Positions 13,891 to 22,496 of a stretch of 30,896 bases of DNA are shown here, one piece after another (within the stretch, counting starts at the first letter, position 1; each line of letters starts with the position of its first letter). The notes beneath the pieces are model-generated. The model saw nothing but the letters and a program-made list of their open reading frames with translations. It had not been told where the DNA came from and did not search any database. Position numbers and translations under genes: made by a program. Origin of the DNA: DASYYE01 sp035946955 (GTDB taxonomy: Bacteria > Actinomycetota > Actinomycetes > Streptosporangiales > Streptosporangiaceae); NCBI GenBank assembly GCA_035946955.1, contig DASYYE010000138.1, positions 1 through 30,896 on the forward strand, given 5' to 3'.

Positions 13891-16731
13891 CTAACTGACA
13901 CTGCCGAGGACGCGGAGTTTGGCGCGAACCTCGCCGGCGTCGGGATGATGCAGTTCGTCAAGGACCACCAGGGCGCGACGCCAGGCGTCGCGGGCGGCGT
14001 GGCGGTCCCCGTGATCGTGGTGGACGTCTCCCAGGCGGGTGAGCGTGCCAGCGTAGTTATAGCGGTCGCCTATGGCCTGTTCCAATTCAATTGCCTGCTC
14101 GTATGAGGTGATCGCCTCGGCATAGCGGCTGAGGCGGTGGTGAGCGTGGCCGATGGTGTCCAGGGTGAGCGCCTCATTTTCGCGCTCACCGGCCTCCCGG
14201 GCCAGGTCGAGTGCCTGCTGGCAATAGACCAGGGCCTGCTCGTACCGTCCGAGTTGCGCCTCGAACCAGCCGATATTGTTCAGCGCGATCGACTGCCCGG
14301 CCACGTGGCTGATAGTGCGGTACAGGTCAAAGGCACGCTGCGCGGAGTTGACCGCATCGGCGAACTGTCCTTCCGCGGACAGCGCCATGCTGAGGGCAAT
14401 GTAGGTGTCGCCCTGACGAGCGGAGTCGCCAAGGCTGCCGAACAGTTCGAGCGCCTGCCGAAGGTGCGCTCCGGCCGCTGGGTACGAACCCTGTGCGAAG
14501 AGTGCCTGGCCCAGCCGGTGGTGGGAGTGGGCCTGTCCGGCCAGGTCCGCGCTGCGCTGCGCGGCACCTAGTGCGACCTCGCTGACGGCGGCCCATTCGC
14601 GCAGGTGAGCCCTCCGCTCCATGATCGTCCCTAGCGTGCAGGGGATCTGCCAGGCGTAGCTGTCGAAGCCCTCCTCTGCGGCCCAGGAGATGGTGGCCGC
14701 CAGCACCGCGTGCTCGCCCTCGTACCAGGCGATCGCCTGGTCCTGGTCGGTGAGGTCTTCTGGTCCCACCCCGGGAACAGGCGGCGGCAGGCCGAGCGAG
14801 AGCCAGCTCGGATACAGCACCTTGAAGGCGGCATGGCCCGTGCGTAAGTAGTGGTCCAGCACTCGCTGCCGAGAGTGGCGGCGTTCGGCCTCAGGGTCGT
14901 GGGTGTCAGCTTGCTCGGCGGCGAAGGCACGGAGCAGGTCGTGGAAGGTGTACCGGCCGGGGGTGTGCTCAGTCAGCAGATGGGCGGCTGTCAGCTTGTC
15001 CAGGGCGTGGCGGGCCTGGTCACGGTCGAGCGCGGCGAGGCTGGCCGCAGCCGGGATGCTGATATCAGGGCCGGGGTGCAGGCCGAGGAGGCGGAACATG
15101 CGTGCCGCCCCGGTACTGAGGGTCTGGTAGGACCAGGAGAACACCGCGCGCACGTCCGCGGCGCTGTCACCAATAGTCAGGGGGTCTAGTCGCTGGTGGG
15201 TTCCGCGCAGCTCACTGACCAGCGCGGCCAGCGGCCGGTCGGGACGTAGGACAGCGCGGGCGGCCACGATGTTGAGTGCCAGGGGCAGGTAGGCGCACAG
15301 TTCCGTCAGCTCACCCGCAGCTTGGTCCTCGCGGGTGACACGCTCGCGGCCCAGGCGACGGCTCAGCAACTCGCGGGCCTCGCCTGGCGTGAGCAGGCCG
15401 AGGGTAAGCGGGACGGCGCCGTCCGCCGCCACCAGGCCCGCGAGCTGGCTGCGGCTGGTGACCAGGACAGGACAGGAGGCCGTGCCGGGGAGCAACGGCC
15501 TGACCTGAGCGGGGTCGCGGGCGTTGTCCAGCACGACCAGCATGCGACGGTCGGCCAGCAGGCTGCGGTACAGCGCCACCTGCGCGTCCAGGCCGTCGGG
15601 AACGCTCGCGGGGGGCACGGCCAGTGCGGCCAGGAAGTCCTGTATCGCCGCTGCGGCGGGCACGGGAGTACCGGAGGGGTCGAAGCCGCGCAGGTTCACA
15701 TACAACTGCCCGTCAGGGAACTTCTCGGCGTTGCGGTGGGCCCAGTGCACGGCGAGGGCGGTCTTGCCGATCCCCGCGGTACCGTTGATGGCCGAAATCA
15801 CCACCGCGCTCCCGGTGCCGGTCGCCTCGTCGAGCAGCCCGGACAGCCGCTCCATCTCCTCCATCCGGCCCACGAAGTGCCGCACCCCGGCTGGCAACTG
15901 CCGGGGCACAGTCGGCTGGGTGTGGACGGCCGCTGCCGGTTCCCCCGTCTCGGCGGGGCCTTCCCTGGCAGCAGGTAGCTGGTCAGCGGGCCCTAGGTCA
16001 CCCGTGAGGATGCGCCGGTGGAGATCCTGGAGGTCCGGGCCAGGATCCGCACCGAGCTCATCGGCGATGACCTCCCGGGCATGTGCGTACACCTCCAGTG
16101 CCTCGGCCGGCCGGGCGGAGCTGTGCAGCGCGCGCATCAGTTCCCCCCACAGCCTCTCCCGCAGTGGGTGCTCGGCCGTGAGCCGACGCAACTCTGCCAC
16201 CACCTCGGTGTCCCGGCCGCACCTGCGGTCAGCCTCGATCCGCAGCTCGAGCGCGGTAAGACGCAGTTCTTCCAGGCGACCAGACTCGGCCAGCACCAGC
16301 GGAACCGGCGGTACGTCACCCAGGGCCGGGCCGCGCCATAGCGCCAGCGCCCCGGCGAGATGGACTGCCGCCTGCGGAGCGTCGTCCTCGGCAAGCGCCT
16401 TGCGCCCAGCAGCCGCCAGGTCTTCGAACTGGCCCGCGTCAAGGTCGCCGTGCACCGCCAGTAGCTGGTAGCCCCCTGGCCGCGTGACCAGCACCTGGCC
16501 CTGCGGGTCGTCGAGCAGCCGGCGCAGCCGCAGCACGTACCCGTGTGCCAGCTTGCGGGCACCGGGCGGCGCGTCCTCACCCCACAGTTCATCGACCACG
16601 CGCTCGATCGAGACGACCTGGCCAGGGCGGAGGAGTAACGCTGCGAGCAGCGCCCGCCACTTCGGCGCGCCGATACCCTGCCAGCCCTCGCGGGTGCGGA
16701 CCTCCAGCGGCCCAAGGATCCGAAACAGCAC
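13891..16731 (-). CDS. AfsR/SARP-family transcriptional regulator with NB-ARC and TPR domains
   Basis: This is a full-length 946-residue protein. An OmpR-type winged helix spans about residues 5-92 (FRILGPLEV, APKWRALLAALLLRPGQVV, LRRLLDD...LVTRPGGY). The BTAD domain follows at about 97-245 and the NB-ARC ATPase at about 285-600, with Walker A GTAGIGKT 317-324, Walker B VVLDNA 399-404, LPLAL 482-486 and an FHDLL (MHD-like) motif near 596. The C-terminal TPR array starts at about 700. AfsR-like proteins bind direct heptamer repeats at promoters and activate secondary metabolism. The start is GTG at 16731 with only weak Shine-Dalgarno complementarity. It is divergent from the secreted-protein gene at 16921, and the 189-bp gap between them is a possible target. 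It is paralogous to the regulator at the window's left edge. Confidence 0.95.
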   Translation of the reverse strand: MLFRILGPLEVRTREGWQGIGAPKWRALLAALLLRPGQVVSIERVVDELWGEDAPPGARKLAHGYVLRLRRLLDDPQGQVLVTRPGGYQLLAVHGDLDAGQFEDLAAAGRKALAEDDAPQAAVHLAGALALWRGPALGDVPPVPLVLAESGRLEELRLTALELRIEADRRCGRDTEVVAELRRLTAEHPLRERLWGELMRALHSSARPAEALEVYAHAREVIADELGADPGPDLQDLHRRILTGDLGPADQLPAAREGPAETGEPAAAVHTQPTVPRQLPAGVRHFVGRMEEMERLSGLLDEATGTGSAVVISAINGTAGIGKTALAVHWAHRNAEKFPDGQLYVNLRGFDPSGTPVPAAAAIQDFLAALAVPPASVPDGLDAQVALYRSLLADRRMLVVLDNARDPAQVRPLLPGTASCPVLVTSRSQLAGLVAADGAVPLTLGLLTPGEARELLSRRLGRERVTREDQAAGELTELCAYLPLALNIVAARAVLRPDRPLAALVSELRGTHQRLDPLTIGDSAADVRAVFSWSYQTLSTGAARMFRLLGLHPGPDISIPAAASLAALDRDQARHALDKLTAAHLLTEHTPGRYTFHDLLRAFAAEQADTHDPEAERRHSRQRVLDHYLRTGHAAFKVLYPSWLSLGLPPPVPGVGPEDLTDQDQAIAWYEGEHAVLAATISWAAEEGFDSYAWQIPCTLGTIMERRAHLREWAAVSEVALGAAQRSADLAGQAHSHHRLGQALFAQGSYPAAGAHLRQALELFGSLGDSARQGDTYIALSMALSAEGQFADAVNSAQRAFDLYRTISHVAGQSIALNNIGWFEAQLGRYEQALVYCQQALDLAREAGERENEALTLDTIGHAHHRLSRYAEAITSYEQAIELEQAIGDRYNYAGTLTRLGDVHHDHGDRHAARDAWRRALVVLDELHHPDAGEVRAKLRVLGSVS

Positions 16732-16920
16732 AACCAGTCCCGTAGGTGTCCCTGACGACCTATCCCGTCCAGGCTACGCAACAACTCAACCACGAATACA
16801 CCCAGAGTCAGCATCCCCGCGTCAAGGTGACTCTGCGGCTGGACACACGGGGGATTGGCCACGGCCGGGAAACCAATCCAGAAAAGGTCGTCCGGAATGA
16901 GTGAAGGGACAGGTAACACC

Positions 16921-17514
16921 ATGCGAAACGTCTTGGGGCGTGCCAGCGTGGCATTCGGTGCGGTCGCACTGGCTGCGGGCCTGGTCGCCACATCCTCGGT
17001 AGCAGCGAGCGCCGCTACCCATGTCACGCACGTGGCAAAGCCAGGCGTCGAGAAAGTCGCGGTGCGGATGAGGGTCGTTCGCATCGACGCTGCGGTGGCC
17101 AGGGCACACGGATACGTTGTCCGCACCGACTCCCACGGCCGTGAGTACACGGTGAAGGCCGGATCGAAGAGTGGCCCAACCCCTAATGACACCCTCTATG
17201 GCAACTGCGGGTGGTCCTGGATGTGGGAGTGGGGCGTCGGCAATCGCGCGGCGACGGTGGAAACCGGCTTCCATGTCTACACGCCCGCCGTCGCTTACTA
17301 CTGGCAGTACTGGATGGAGGACAACGGCGGAGAATCGAGCCACACCTTCGCTGGCGGCCTGGCCTTCCGGACCGACTGGGGCACCATCAACACCTGGCCC
17401 GGCCTGACCCCTGGACCTGCTTACGCCTGGGTGCAAACCACCAGCGACGCCATTCTGGACAACGGGGACGTGTGCTCGTCGGCCGGTCCCGACGACTCCA
17501 CGACCATCTACTGA
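16921..17514 (+). CDS. Secreted protein of unknown function (Trp-rich, one Cys pair)
   Basis: The 197-residue protein has a clear signal peptide (MRNVLGR, hydrophobic core, Ala-rich end near SVAASAA, about residue 32). A basic propeptide-like stretch follows (about 33-85), then a C-terminal domain rich in Trp and Tyr (GNCGWSWMWEWG, VAYYWQYWMED). C96 and C185 probably form a disulfide. No enzymatic motif is recognised; the aromatic, beta-rich composition would fit a wall- or glycan-binding domain. The ATG at 16921 has AGG 8 nt upstream. An in-frame ATG at 16897 with AAAGG at 9 nt is an alternative that adds 8 residues. It is divergent from the SARP gene and is followed by a terminator, then by a peptidoglycan-binding protein gene in the same direction. 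Confidence 0.75.
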   Translation: MRNVLGRASVAFGAVALAAGLVATSSVAASAATHVTHVAKPGVEKVAVRMRVVRIDAAVARAHGYVVRTDSHGREYTVKAGSKSGPTPNDTLYGNCGWSWMWEWGVGNRAATVETGFHVYTPAVAYYWQYWMEDNGGESSHTFAGGLAFRTDWGTINTWPGLTPGPAYAWVQTTSDAILDNGDVCSSAGPDDSTTIY

Positions 17515-17547
17515 TCCAGCAGTGAGTGACGGAGCCCGGTGAGGCCA

Positions 17548-17589
17548 AGCCCGCGCCGCCGCATCCTACGGGGGACGGCGACGCGGGCT
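17548..17589 (+). terminator. Hairpin terminator after the secreted-protein gene
   Basis: AGCCCGCGCCGCCG (17548-17561) pairs with CGGCGACGCGGGCT (17576-17589) with one mismatch around a 14-nt loop, 33 bp after the stop codon. Confidence 0.7.
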
Positions 17590-17762
17590 CGGCCGGCAGT
17601 TGGGCCTGGTCATCGAGGCAGCACTCGGGACTACACCGAGAATCAACCCAGCCACGAGACCATGACTCGACGGGCCGGACACTGACCCCCGGCGAGCGGG
17701 GCACCCAACTGATACCGCGGTGAGCCGGTCACGACCCTCCACCTTCGTGAAAGGAACCTTTC

Positions 17763-18143
17763 GTGCGCCTCTGGAAAGCCAGCTCAATGGTGTTCATGCT
17801 GGTAGCGCCTTTCGCCGCCGGTGCAGTTACCGCGTTTCCCGCGGCGGCTTCCGCCGATGCCAGCTCTTGCTACAGTTACTCGTTCACGAATCCATACATC
17901 GGTTACCCGGTTGGCGTTCCATCAGCCAGCCTGGCCGAAGGGTCCACTGGGGACTGCGTCGTTATCCTGCAGCAGGCTCTCAACGGCGTGGACCATGCAA
18001 ACCTTGTACCCGACGGCGACTTCGGCCCGAAGACACTCACAGCGGTCGAGAACTACCAGGCACAGCACCGTGGTTGCACCGGCGGCGTCGATGGCATCGC
18101 CGGCCCTTACACGATGAGCTGCCTTATTGGTGGGACCGGCTGA
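17763..18143 (+). CDS. Small secreted peptidoglycan-binding domain protein
   Basis: The 126-residue protein has GTG at 17763 behind AAAGGAA. A signal peptide covers residues 1-31 (hydrophobic core, then AAASA). The mature part is a single PG_binding_1 domain: GSTGDCVVILQQALN, then VPDGDFGPKTLTAVENYQ, and a closing GVDGIAGPYTMSCL. Four Cys (36, 65, 105, 120) suggest two disulfides. There is no catalytic domain, so it should bind wall peptidoglycan without cutting it. Such proteins may decorate the wall, compete with hydrolases, or act as a separate binding subunit. It lies 248 bp after another secreted-protein gene and has its own ribosome binding site, so the two are neighbours rather than clearly an operon. 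Confidence 0.9.
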   Translation: MRLWKASSMVFMLVAPFAAGAVTAFPAAASADASSCYSYSFTNPYIGYPVGVPSASLAEGSTGDCVVILQQALNGVDHANLVPDGDFGPKTLTAVENYQAQHRGCTGGVDGIAGPYTMSCLIGGTG

Positions 18144-18166
18144 GGCCGGACGTCCCTAACGCGCTT

Positions 18167-18199
18167 GTGCGGGTATGGTGTCCCGGCCACCACCCGCAC
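18167..18199. terminator. Bidirectional hairpin between convergent genes
   Basis: GTGCGGG-ta-TGGTG (18167-18180) pairs with CACCA-CCCGCAC (18188-18199) with a 2-nt bulge and a 7-nt loop. It sits between the stop of the peptidoglycan-binding protein (18143) and that of the dehydrogenase (18221). A second small hairpin, ACCTGCG...CGCAGGT, overlaps its right edge. Confidence 0.7.
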
Positions 18200-18220
18200 C
18201 TGCGAGTTCCCTGCCGCAGG

Positions 18221-19219
18221 TCATGGTCTTGACGCCCGCTGCTCCCAGAGTCCGGGGTTGAGCAGGGTCGGCGGCCGCTCGTTGTCGAGTCCAGCGAACA
18301 GGTTGTCAACCGCCAGGTTGGCCATTGCCAGGCGGGTCTGTACGGTCCCTGATCCGAGATGCGGGATGAGCACGGCGTTCTCGCAGGTGAGCAGGTCAGG
18401 GTTGACGGTTGGCTCGTGCTCGAAGACGTCGATCCCGGCGGCGAAGATCTGGCCCTCGTGGAGCGCCTGGGCCAGGGCCGCCTCATCTATGACTGGACCG
18501 CGTGAAGTGTTCACCAGCACGGCGGTGGGCTTCATGATGGCCAGGCGTTCCGCATTGATCAGATGGCGTGTGTCCGGCGTGAGGTTGGTGTGGAGGGACA
18601 CGAAGTCCGACTCACGGAGCAGGTCATCCAGGCTCCGGTACTCCGCTGCGACTTCCTGCTCGACCGCGGCGGGCGGCCGGTGCACGTCGTGGTAGACGAC
18701 GCGCATGGCGAACCCACGGGCGCGGCGGGCCAGGGCCTGCCCGATCCGGCCAAAGCCCACGATGCCGAGGGTCTTGTGGTGGACGTCCTGGCCCAGCATC
18801 ATGAGCGGCCCCCAGATCCACGGGGCCTTGGAGCGCAGCAGACGGTCACCTTCGGCGACCCGTCTGGCTGTCGCCATCATCAGGGCGAACGCCATGTCCG
18901 CAGTGGTCTCGGTCAAGACTTCCGGCGTATTGGAGGTGAGGACGCCATGCCGTGTGCAGGCGTCCACATCGATGTTGTCGAAGCCCACGGCGTAGTTCGC
19001 AACGATCTTGAGCTGCGGCCCTGCGGCATCCAGGAACTCGTCGTCGACCCGCTCCGTGAGGAGGGTGATCACCCCTGCCTTCCCGGCCACCTCGGTCAGC
19101 AGCTGGCCGCGGGGCATAGCGCCTTCGCCCTGATAGAGCGTCATGTCGCACCGTGTGTCGACCCGTTCCAGTGCTCCGGACGGCAGGCGGCGGGTGACGA
19201 GGACCTGCGGACGGTCCAC
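18221..19219 (-). CDS. D-isomer-specific 2-hydroxyacid dehydrogenase (glyoxylate/hydroxypyruvate reductase-like)
   Basis: This is a 332-residue cytosolic NAD(P)H-dependent oxidoreductase that interconverts 2-oxo acids and D-2-hydroxy acids. The Rossmann motif VGFGRIG is at 154-160. The catalytic triad residues are present: Arg240 in NTSRGP, Glu269 in DVFEHEP and His287 in PHLGS. The N-terminal substrate half has the typical NYAVGFDNID and NTPEVLTETTADMAFAL. The start is GTG at 19219, with AGGAGG about 10 nt upstream overlapping the stop codon of the aminotransferase (14 bp apart), so the pair is translationally linked. The likely physiological role is reduction or oxidation of the oxo acid made or used by that aminotransferase; the substrate is not determined. 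Confidence 0.93.
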   Translation of the reverse strand: MDRPQVLVTRRLPSGALERVDTRCDMTLYQGEGAMPRGQLLTEVAGKAGVITLLTERVDDEFLDAAGPQLKIVANYAVGFDNIDVDACTRHGVLTSNTPEVLTETTADMAFALMMATARRVAEGDRLLRSKAPWIWGPLMMLGQDVHHKTLGIVGFGRIGQALARRARGFAMRVVYHDVHRPPAAVEQEVAAEYRSLDDLLRESDFVSLHTNLTPDTRHLINAERLAIMKPTAVLVNTSRGPVIDEAALAQALHEGQIFAAGIDVFEHEPTVNPDLLTCENAVLIPHLGSGTVQTRLAMANLAVDNLFAGLDNERPPTLLNPGLWEQRASRP

Positions 19220-19233
19220 TGCTATGACACCTC

Positions 19234-20430
19234 CTAGGCGGCCAGGTCAGGAAGGACCGCGGCCATTGCCTCCAGGGCGCCGCGAATGGCCTCGACCGAG
19301 TTCGCGTAGGACAGGCGCAGGTAGCCCTCGCCGTACCGGCCGAACGCGGTACCCGACAACGCAGCCACGCCTGCCTGGTTGAGCAGATGTTCCTGGATCT
19401 TCTGCGACGGTATCCCGAACGCCTTGACCGAGGGGAACGCGTAGAACGCCCCACGCGGCACCACGCAGGTGATGCCTTCGATGGCGTTCAGCCCCGCCAC
19501 GATGACGTCGCGGCGACGCCGGAACTCGTCAACCATCTGCGCGACCGGCTCCCACGGCCCGGTCAGCGCGGCCATTGCCGCCCGCTGGCTGAACGCGCTG
19601 GTGCAGGACACCGAGTTGATGACCAACCGGGTGATGGGCTCCACCAGCGCCGGAGGGAACACGCCGAACCCCAGGCGCCAGCCGGTCATGGCGAATGTCT
19701 TGCTCCATCCGTCCAGCAAGACGGTGCGGTCGGCCATCCCTTCAACGTCCAGCACAGACTCATGCCCTCCGTCGTAACGGATGGCCCAGTAGACCTCGTC
19801 GGTCAGGACGAGCAGGTCGTTCCGCATGGCGATCTCAGCGATGGCTTCGCAGTCTGCCCGGGTGAGCGCAGAGCCGCACGGGTTGTGCGGGCTGCTGAGC
19901 ACGAGCAACCGTGTCCTGGGAGTGACCAGGGAAGCCAGCTCCCCCGGGTCGGGGCAGAACCCGTTCTCCTCCCGCAGCGGCAGCGGGACCGGGGTGGCCC
20001 CGGTGAACCGGGCGATGGACTCATACATCGGGAACCCGGGGTCCGGGTAGATGACCTCATCGCCCTCTTGACAGGTGGCCAGCATCAGGTACCACATGAT
20101 GGGCTTGGCGCCAGGGGTCACGACCACCCTGTCCTGAGTCGTCTCCAGCCTGCCCGTCTGCGAGAGCCACGCGGCCACGGCCTCACGGACTTCGGGCAGC
20201 CCGGGGGCTGGCACGTAGTGGGTGAACCCCGCACGCAGGGCCTCGACCGCGGCCTCCACGATGTGGGCCGGAGTCCCGAAGTCAGGCTCTCCGATCTCCA
20301 GATGGGTGATCTTGCGGCCTTGTGCCTCCAGTGCCCGCGCCCGGGCCAGGACTTCGAAAGCGGACTCCGTGCCCAGGCCGGACATCCGCCCGGCCAGCCG
20401 GTCAGTCGCCATCTTCTCTGGTGCGCTCAT
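19234..20430 (-). CDS. PLP-dependent class I/II aminotransferase (aspartate/aromatic type, subgroup I-gamma-like)
   Basis: This is a 398-residue fold-type I aminotransferase. Motifs in order are HLEIGEPDFGTP near 43, Y-x-x-x-x-G-L-P-E-V-R near 72, PHNPCG at 181-186 (PLP/substrate Asn), DEVY at 211-214 (PLP N1 and O3' contacts), GWSKTFAMTGWRLGF with the PLP Lys at 244, and YLRLSYANS near the end (substrate carboxylate Arg). I set the start at ATG 20430. An open frame runs further upstream, but it overlaps the acyl-CoA ligase and has shadow composition. An AAGGAGG lies 13 nt upstream, a slightly long spacing. It is the middle gene of a ligase-aminotransferase-dehydrogenase operon and would supply the 2-oxo acid used by the next enzyme. 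The amino acid substrate cannot be assigned. Confidence 0.93.
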   Translation of the reverse strand: MSAPEKMATDRLAGRMSGLGTESAFEVLARARALEAQGRKITHLEIGEPDFGTPAHIVEAAVEALRAGFTHYVPAPGLPEVREAVAAWLSQTGRLETTQDRVVVTPGAKPIMWYLMLATCQEGDEVIYPDPGFPMYESIARFTGATPVPLPLREENGFCPDPGELASLVTPRTRLLVLSSPHNPCGSALTRADCEAIAEIAMRNDLLVLTDEVYWAIRYDGGHESVLDVEGMADRTVLLDGWSKTFAMTGWRLGFGVFPPALVEPITRLVINSVSCTSAFSQRAAMAALTGPWEPVAQMVDEFRRRRDVIVAGLNAIEGITCVVPRGAFYAFPSVKAFGIPSQKIQEHLLNQAGVAALSGTAFGRYGEGYLRLSYANSVEAIRGALEAMAAVLPDLAA

Positions 20431-20486
20431 GATGCCGGGTGCACCTCCTTCCGGCAGGAGCACGAGCCGGATAACTTCGCAGCCGG

Positions 20487-22142
20487 TCAGGCCGTCTCGA
20501 TGCTGGCGGCGTCGGCGAGGCCGAGTTCGGCAACGCTCACGTCGCGCATCTTGAACTTCTGCACTTTCCCGGTCACGGTCATCGGAAACTCGTCCGAGAC
20601 CCGCAGGTAGCGGGGGATCTTGTAGTGGGAGATCTTTCCGGTGCAGAACTCCCGCAGCTCGTCCAGGCTCAGCTCGGCACCGGGGCGGAGCTTGACCCAG
20701 GCACACAGTTCCTCGCCGTACTTGGCGTCGGGCACCCCGATCACCTGGACGTCTTCGATCGCGGGGTGGCCATAGAGGAACTCCTCCACCTCGCGCGGGT
20801 AGACGTTCTCGCCGCCCCGGATCACCATGTCCTTGATCCGGCCGACGATGTTCAGGTACCCGGCGTCGTCCATGATGGCGAGGTCACCGGTGTGCATCCA
20901 GCGGGCGGTGTCGATCGAGGACCGGGTCTGTCCCTCGTCATCCCAGTAGCCCAGCATCACCGAGTAGCCACGGGTGCACAGTTCCCCTGGCGTGCCCCTG
21001 GGCACCACCAGCCCGGTGTCTGGATCGATGACCTTGACCTCCACATGCGGGTGCACCCGCCCCACGGTGGACACCCGCCGCTCGGTGTCGTCATCCGCCT
21101 GCGTCTGGGTGGAGACCGGCGATGTTTCGGTCATGCCATAACAGATGGTGACCTCGGTCATGTGCATCTCGCTGATGACCCGCTTCATGACGCCGACCGG
21201 GCATGGCGAGCCCGCCATGATCCCGGTCCGCAGGCTGGCCAGGTCATACTCGGCGAAGTCGGGGAGAGCCAGTTCGGCGATGAACATGGTCGGCACGCCA
21301 TACAGCGACGTGCAACGCTCGGCCTGCACCGCCCGCAGCGTGGCGGCCGGGTCGAACGCGGGCGCCGGGATGACGATGCACGCGCCGTGCGTGGTGCAGG
21401 CCAGGTTGCCCAGGACCATGCCGAAGCAGTGGTAGAAGGGCACCGGGATGCAGACCCGGTCGGCGTGGGTGTAGCCGCACCCTTCACCGATGAAGAAGCC
21501 GTTGTTGAGGATGTTGTGGTGACTAAGGGTGGCTCCTTTGGGGTAGCCGGTGGTGCCGCTGGTGTACTGGATGTTGATCGGGTCGTCGAAAGACAACTGT
21601 GCCTCGCGCCGGGCCAGCGGGTCGTCCGCCCCCCCGCCACCGGCCCCGTTGGCCATGAGCGTGTCCCATTCAGCTGAGCCGATGTAGATGACCTGCTCGA
21701 ACTGGTCCAGGTCGCCGCCGACCGCCTCGATCATGCCCCGGTAGTCGCTGGTTTTGAACGAGAGGGCGCTGACAAGGAGCTTCACGCCCGACTGTCGCAA
21801 TGCGTAAGCCAGTTCGTGGGTTCGGTAGGCGGGGTTGATGTTGACGAGGATGGCGCCGATCTTGGCGGTCGCGTACTGGAGCAGCACCCATTCCGGGCAG
21901 TTCGGCGACCAGATGCCGACCCGCTCACCGGCCTGGATCCCCAGGTCGACCAGGCCGCGGGCGAGCGTGTCGGTGTCAGTGTCGAGTTGGGAGTAGCTCC
22001 ACCGCCGCCCGGAGGGCACGTCCACCAGCGCATCGGCAGCAGGGTGGGCGGCGGCGACCCTGCCCAGGTTGTCCCCGATCGTCTCACCGAGGAGCGGGTG
22101 CACTGACGCACCGTGGCCGTAGGAGAGTTCGCTGCCGCCCAT
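20487..22142 (-). CDS. AMP-forming acyl-CoA synthetase (medium/long-chain fatty-acid ligase-like)
   Basis: This 551-residue member of the ANL superfamily has the P-loop YTSGTTGYPKG at 193-203, the FYHCFGM block, the adenine-binding YGMTETSP near 337, HTGDLA near 420, VIRGGENVYPREVEEFL, and the C-terminal TGKVQKFKMR with the catalytic Lys near 527. It activates a carboxylic acid as the acyl-AMP and transfers it to CoA. The sequence is closest in feel to FadD35/AcsF-like fatty-acyl-CoA ligases. ATG 22142 follows GGAGG with good spacing. It is the first gene of the operon (56 bp to the aminotransferase). No other beta-oxidation gene is nearby, so its substrate may be the hydroxy or oxo acid made by its neighbours; this is inference. 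Confidence 0.94.
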   Translation of the reverse strand: MGGSELSYGHGASVHPLLGETIGDNLGRVAAAHPAADALVDVPSGRRWSYSQLDTDTDTLARGLVDLGIQAGERVGIWSPNCPEWVLLQYATAKIGAILVNINPAYRTHELAYALRQSGVKLLVSALSFKTSDYRGMIEAVGGDLDQFEQVIYIGSAEWDTLMANGAGGGGADDPLARREAQLSFDDPINIQYTSGTTGYPKGATLSHHNILNNGFFIGEGCGYTHADRVCIPVPFYHCFGMVLGNLACTTHGACIVIPAPAFDPAATLRAVQAERCTSLYGVPTMFIAELALPDFAEYDLASLRTGIMAGSPCPVGVMKRVISEMHMTEVTICYGMTETSPVSTQTQADDDTERRVSTVGRVHPHVEVKVIDPDTGLVVPRGTPGELCTRGYSVMLGYWDDEGQTRSSIDTARWMHTGDLAIMDDAGYLNIVGRIKDMVIRGGENVYPREVEEFLYGHPAIEDVQVIGVPDAKYGEELCAWVKLRPGAELSLDELREFCTGKISHYKIPRYLRVSDEFPMTVTGKVQKFKMRDVSVAELGLADAASIETA

Positions 22143-22496
22143 GACTCGCCTCCAAAGTCAGGCTAGGTCCATGATTCCGTTCGGCATAGAAATTGTGAAC
22201 CAGCCGGGGCGTGGCATCAGGCCACCGCCTCGGCGCCCAGCCGACGGAGTCGTTCCTTCCAGGCACGCCGTACCCCAGGGCAGCAGCCGCGCATGCCGTG
22301 ACCGTCCATACAGCAGTGGCCGCGGATGCAGGCACGGCTGCGACGGTCCACCCGGCTGCCGCAGCCTCTGCCAACAGGGCCGGGCCGGGGTTTCCGCGGC
22401 CTCGTAGGCCGAGATGGTGGCCCTGATGCCGTTGCTGACCGAGGCTGGGGAGGCCTGATAGCTCGGACGTACAGTGGACTCGCTGTTGGAACCGCG
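22143..22496. other. Divergent intergenic region without a recognised gene
   Basis: This 354-bp stretch lies between the start of the acyl-CoA ligase (minus) and the likely start of the TPR gene (plus). Frames are open on both strands (for example minus 22084-22374, Ala-rich) but lack ribosome binding sites and family resemblance. It presumably carries both promoters; none is clear enough to call. Confidence 0.5.

Noticed and set aside
20431..20706. N-terminal extension of the aminotransferase to 20706
   Set aside because: It would overlap the acyl-CoA ligase coding end by over 200 bp, and the translation is an Arg-rich shadow; the conserved family sequence begins after ATG 20430.
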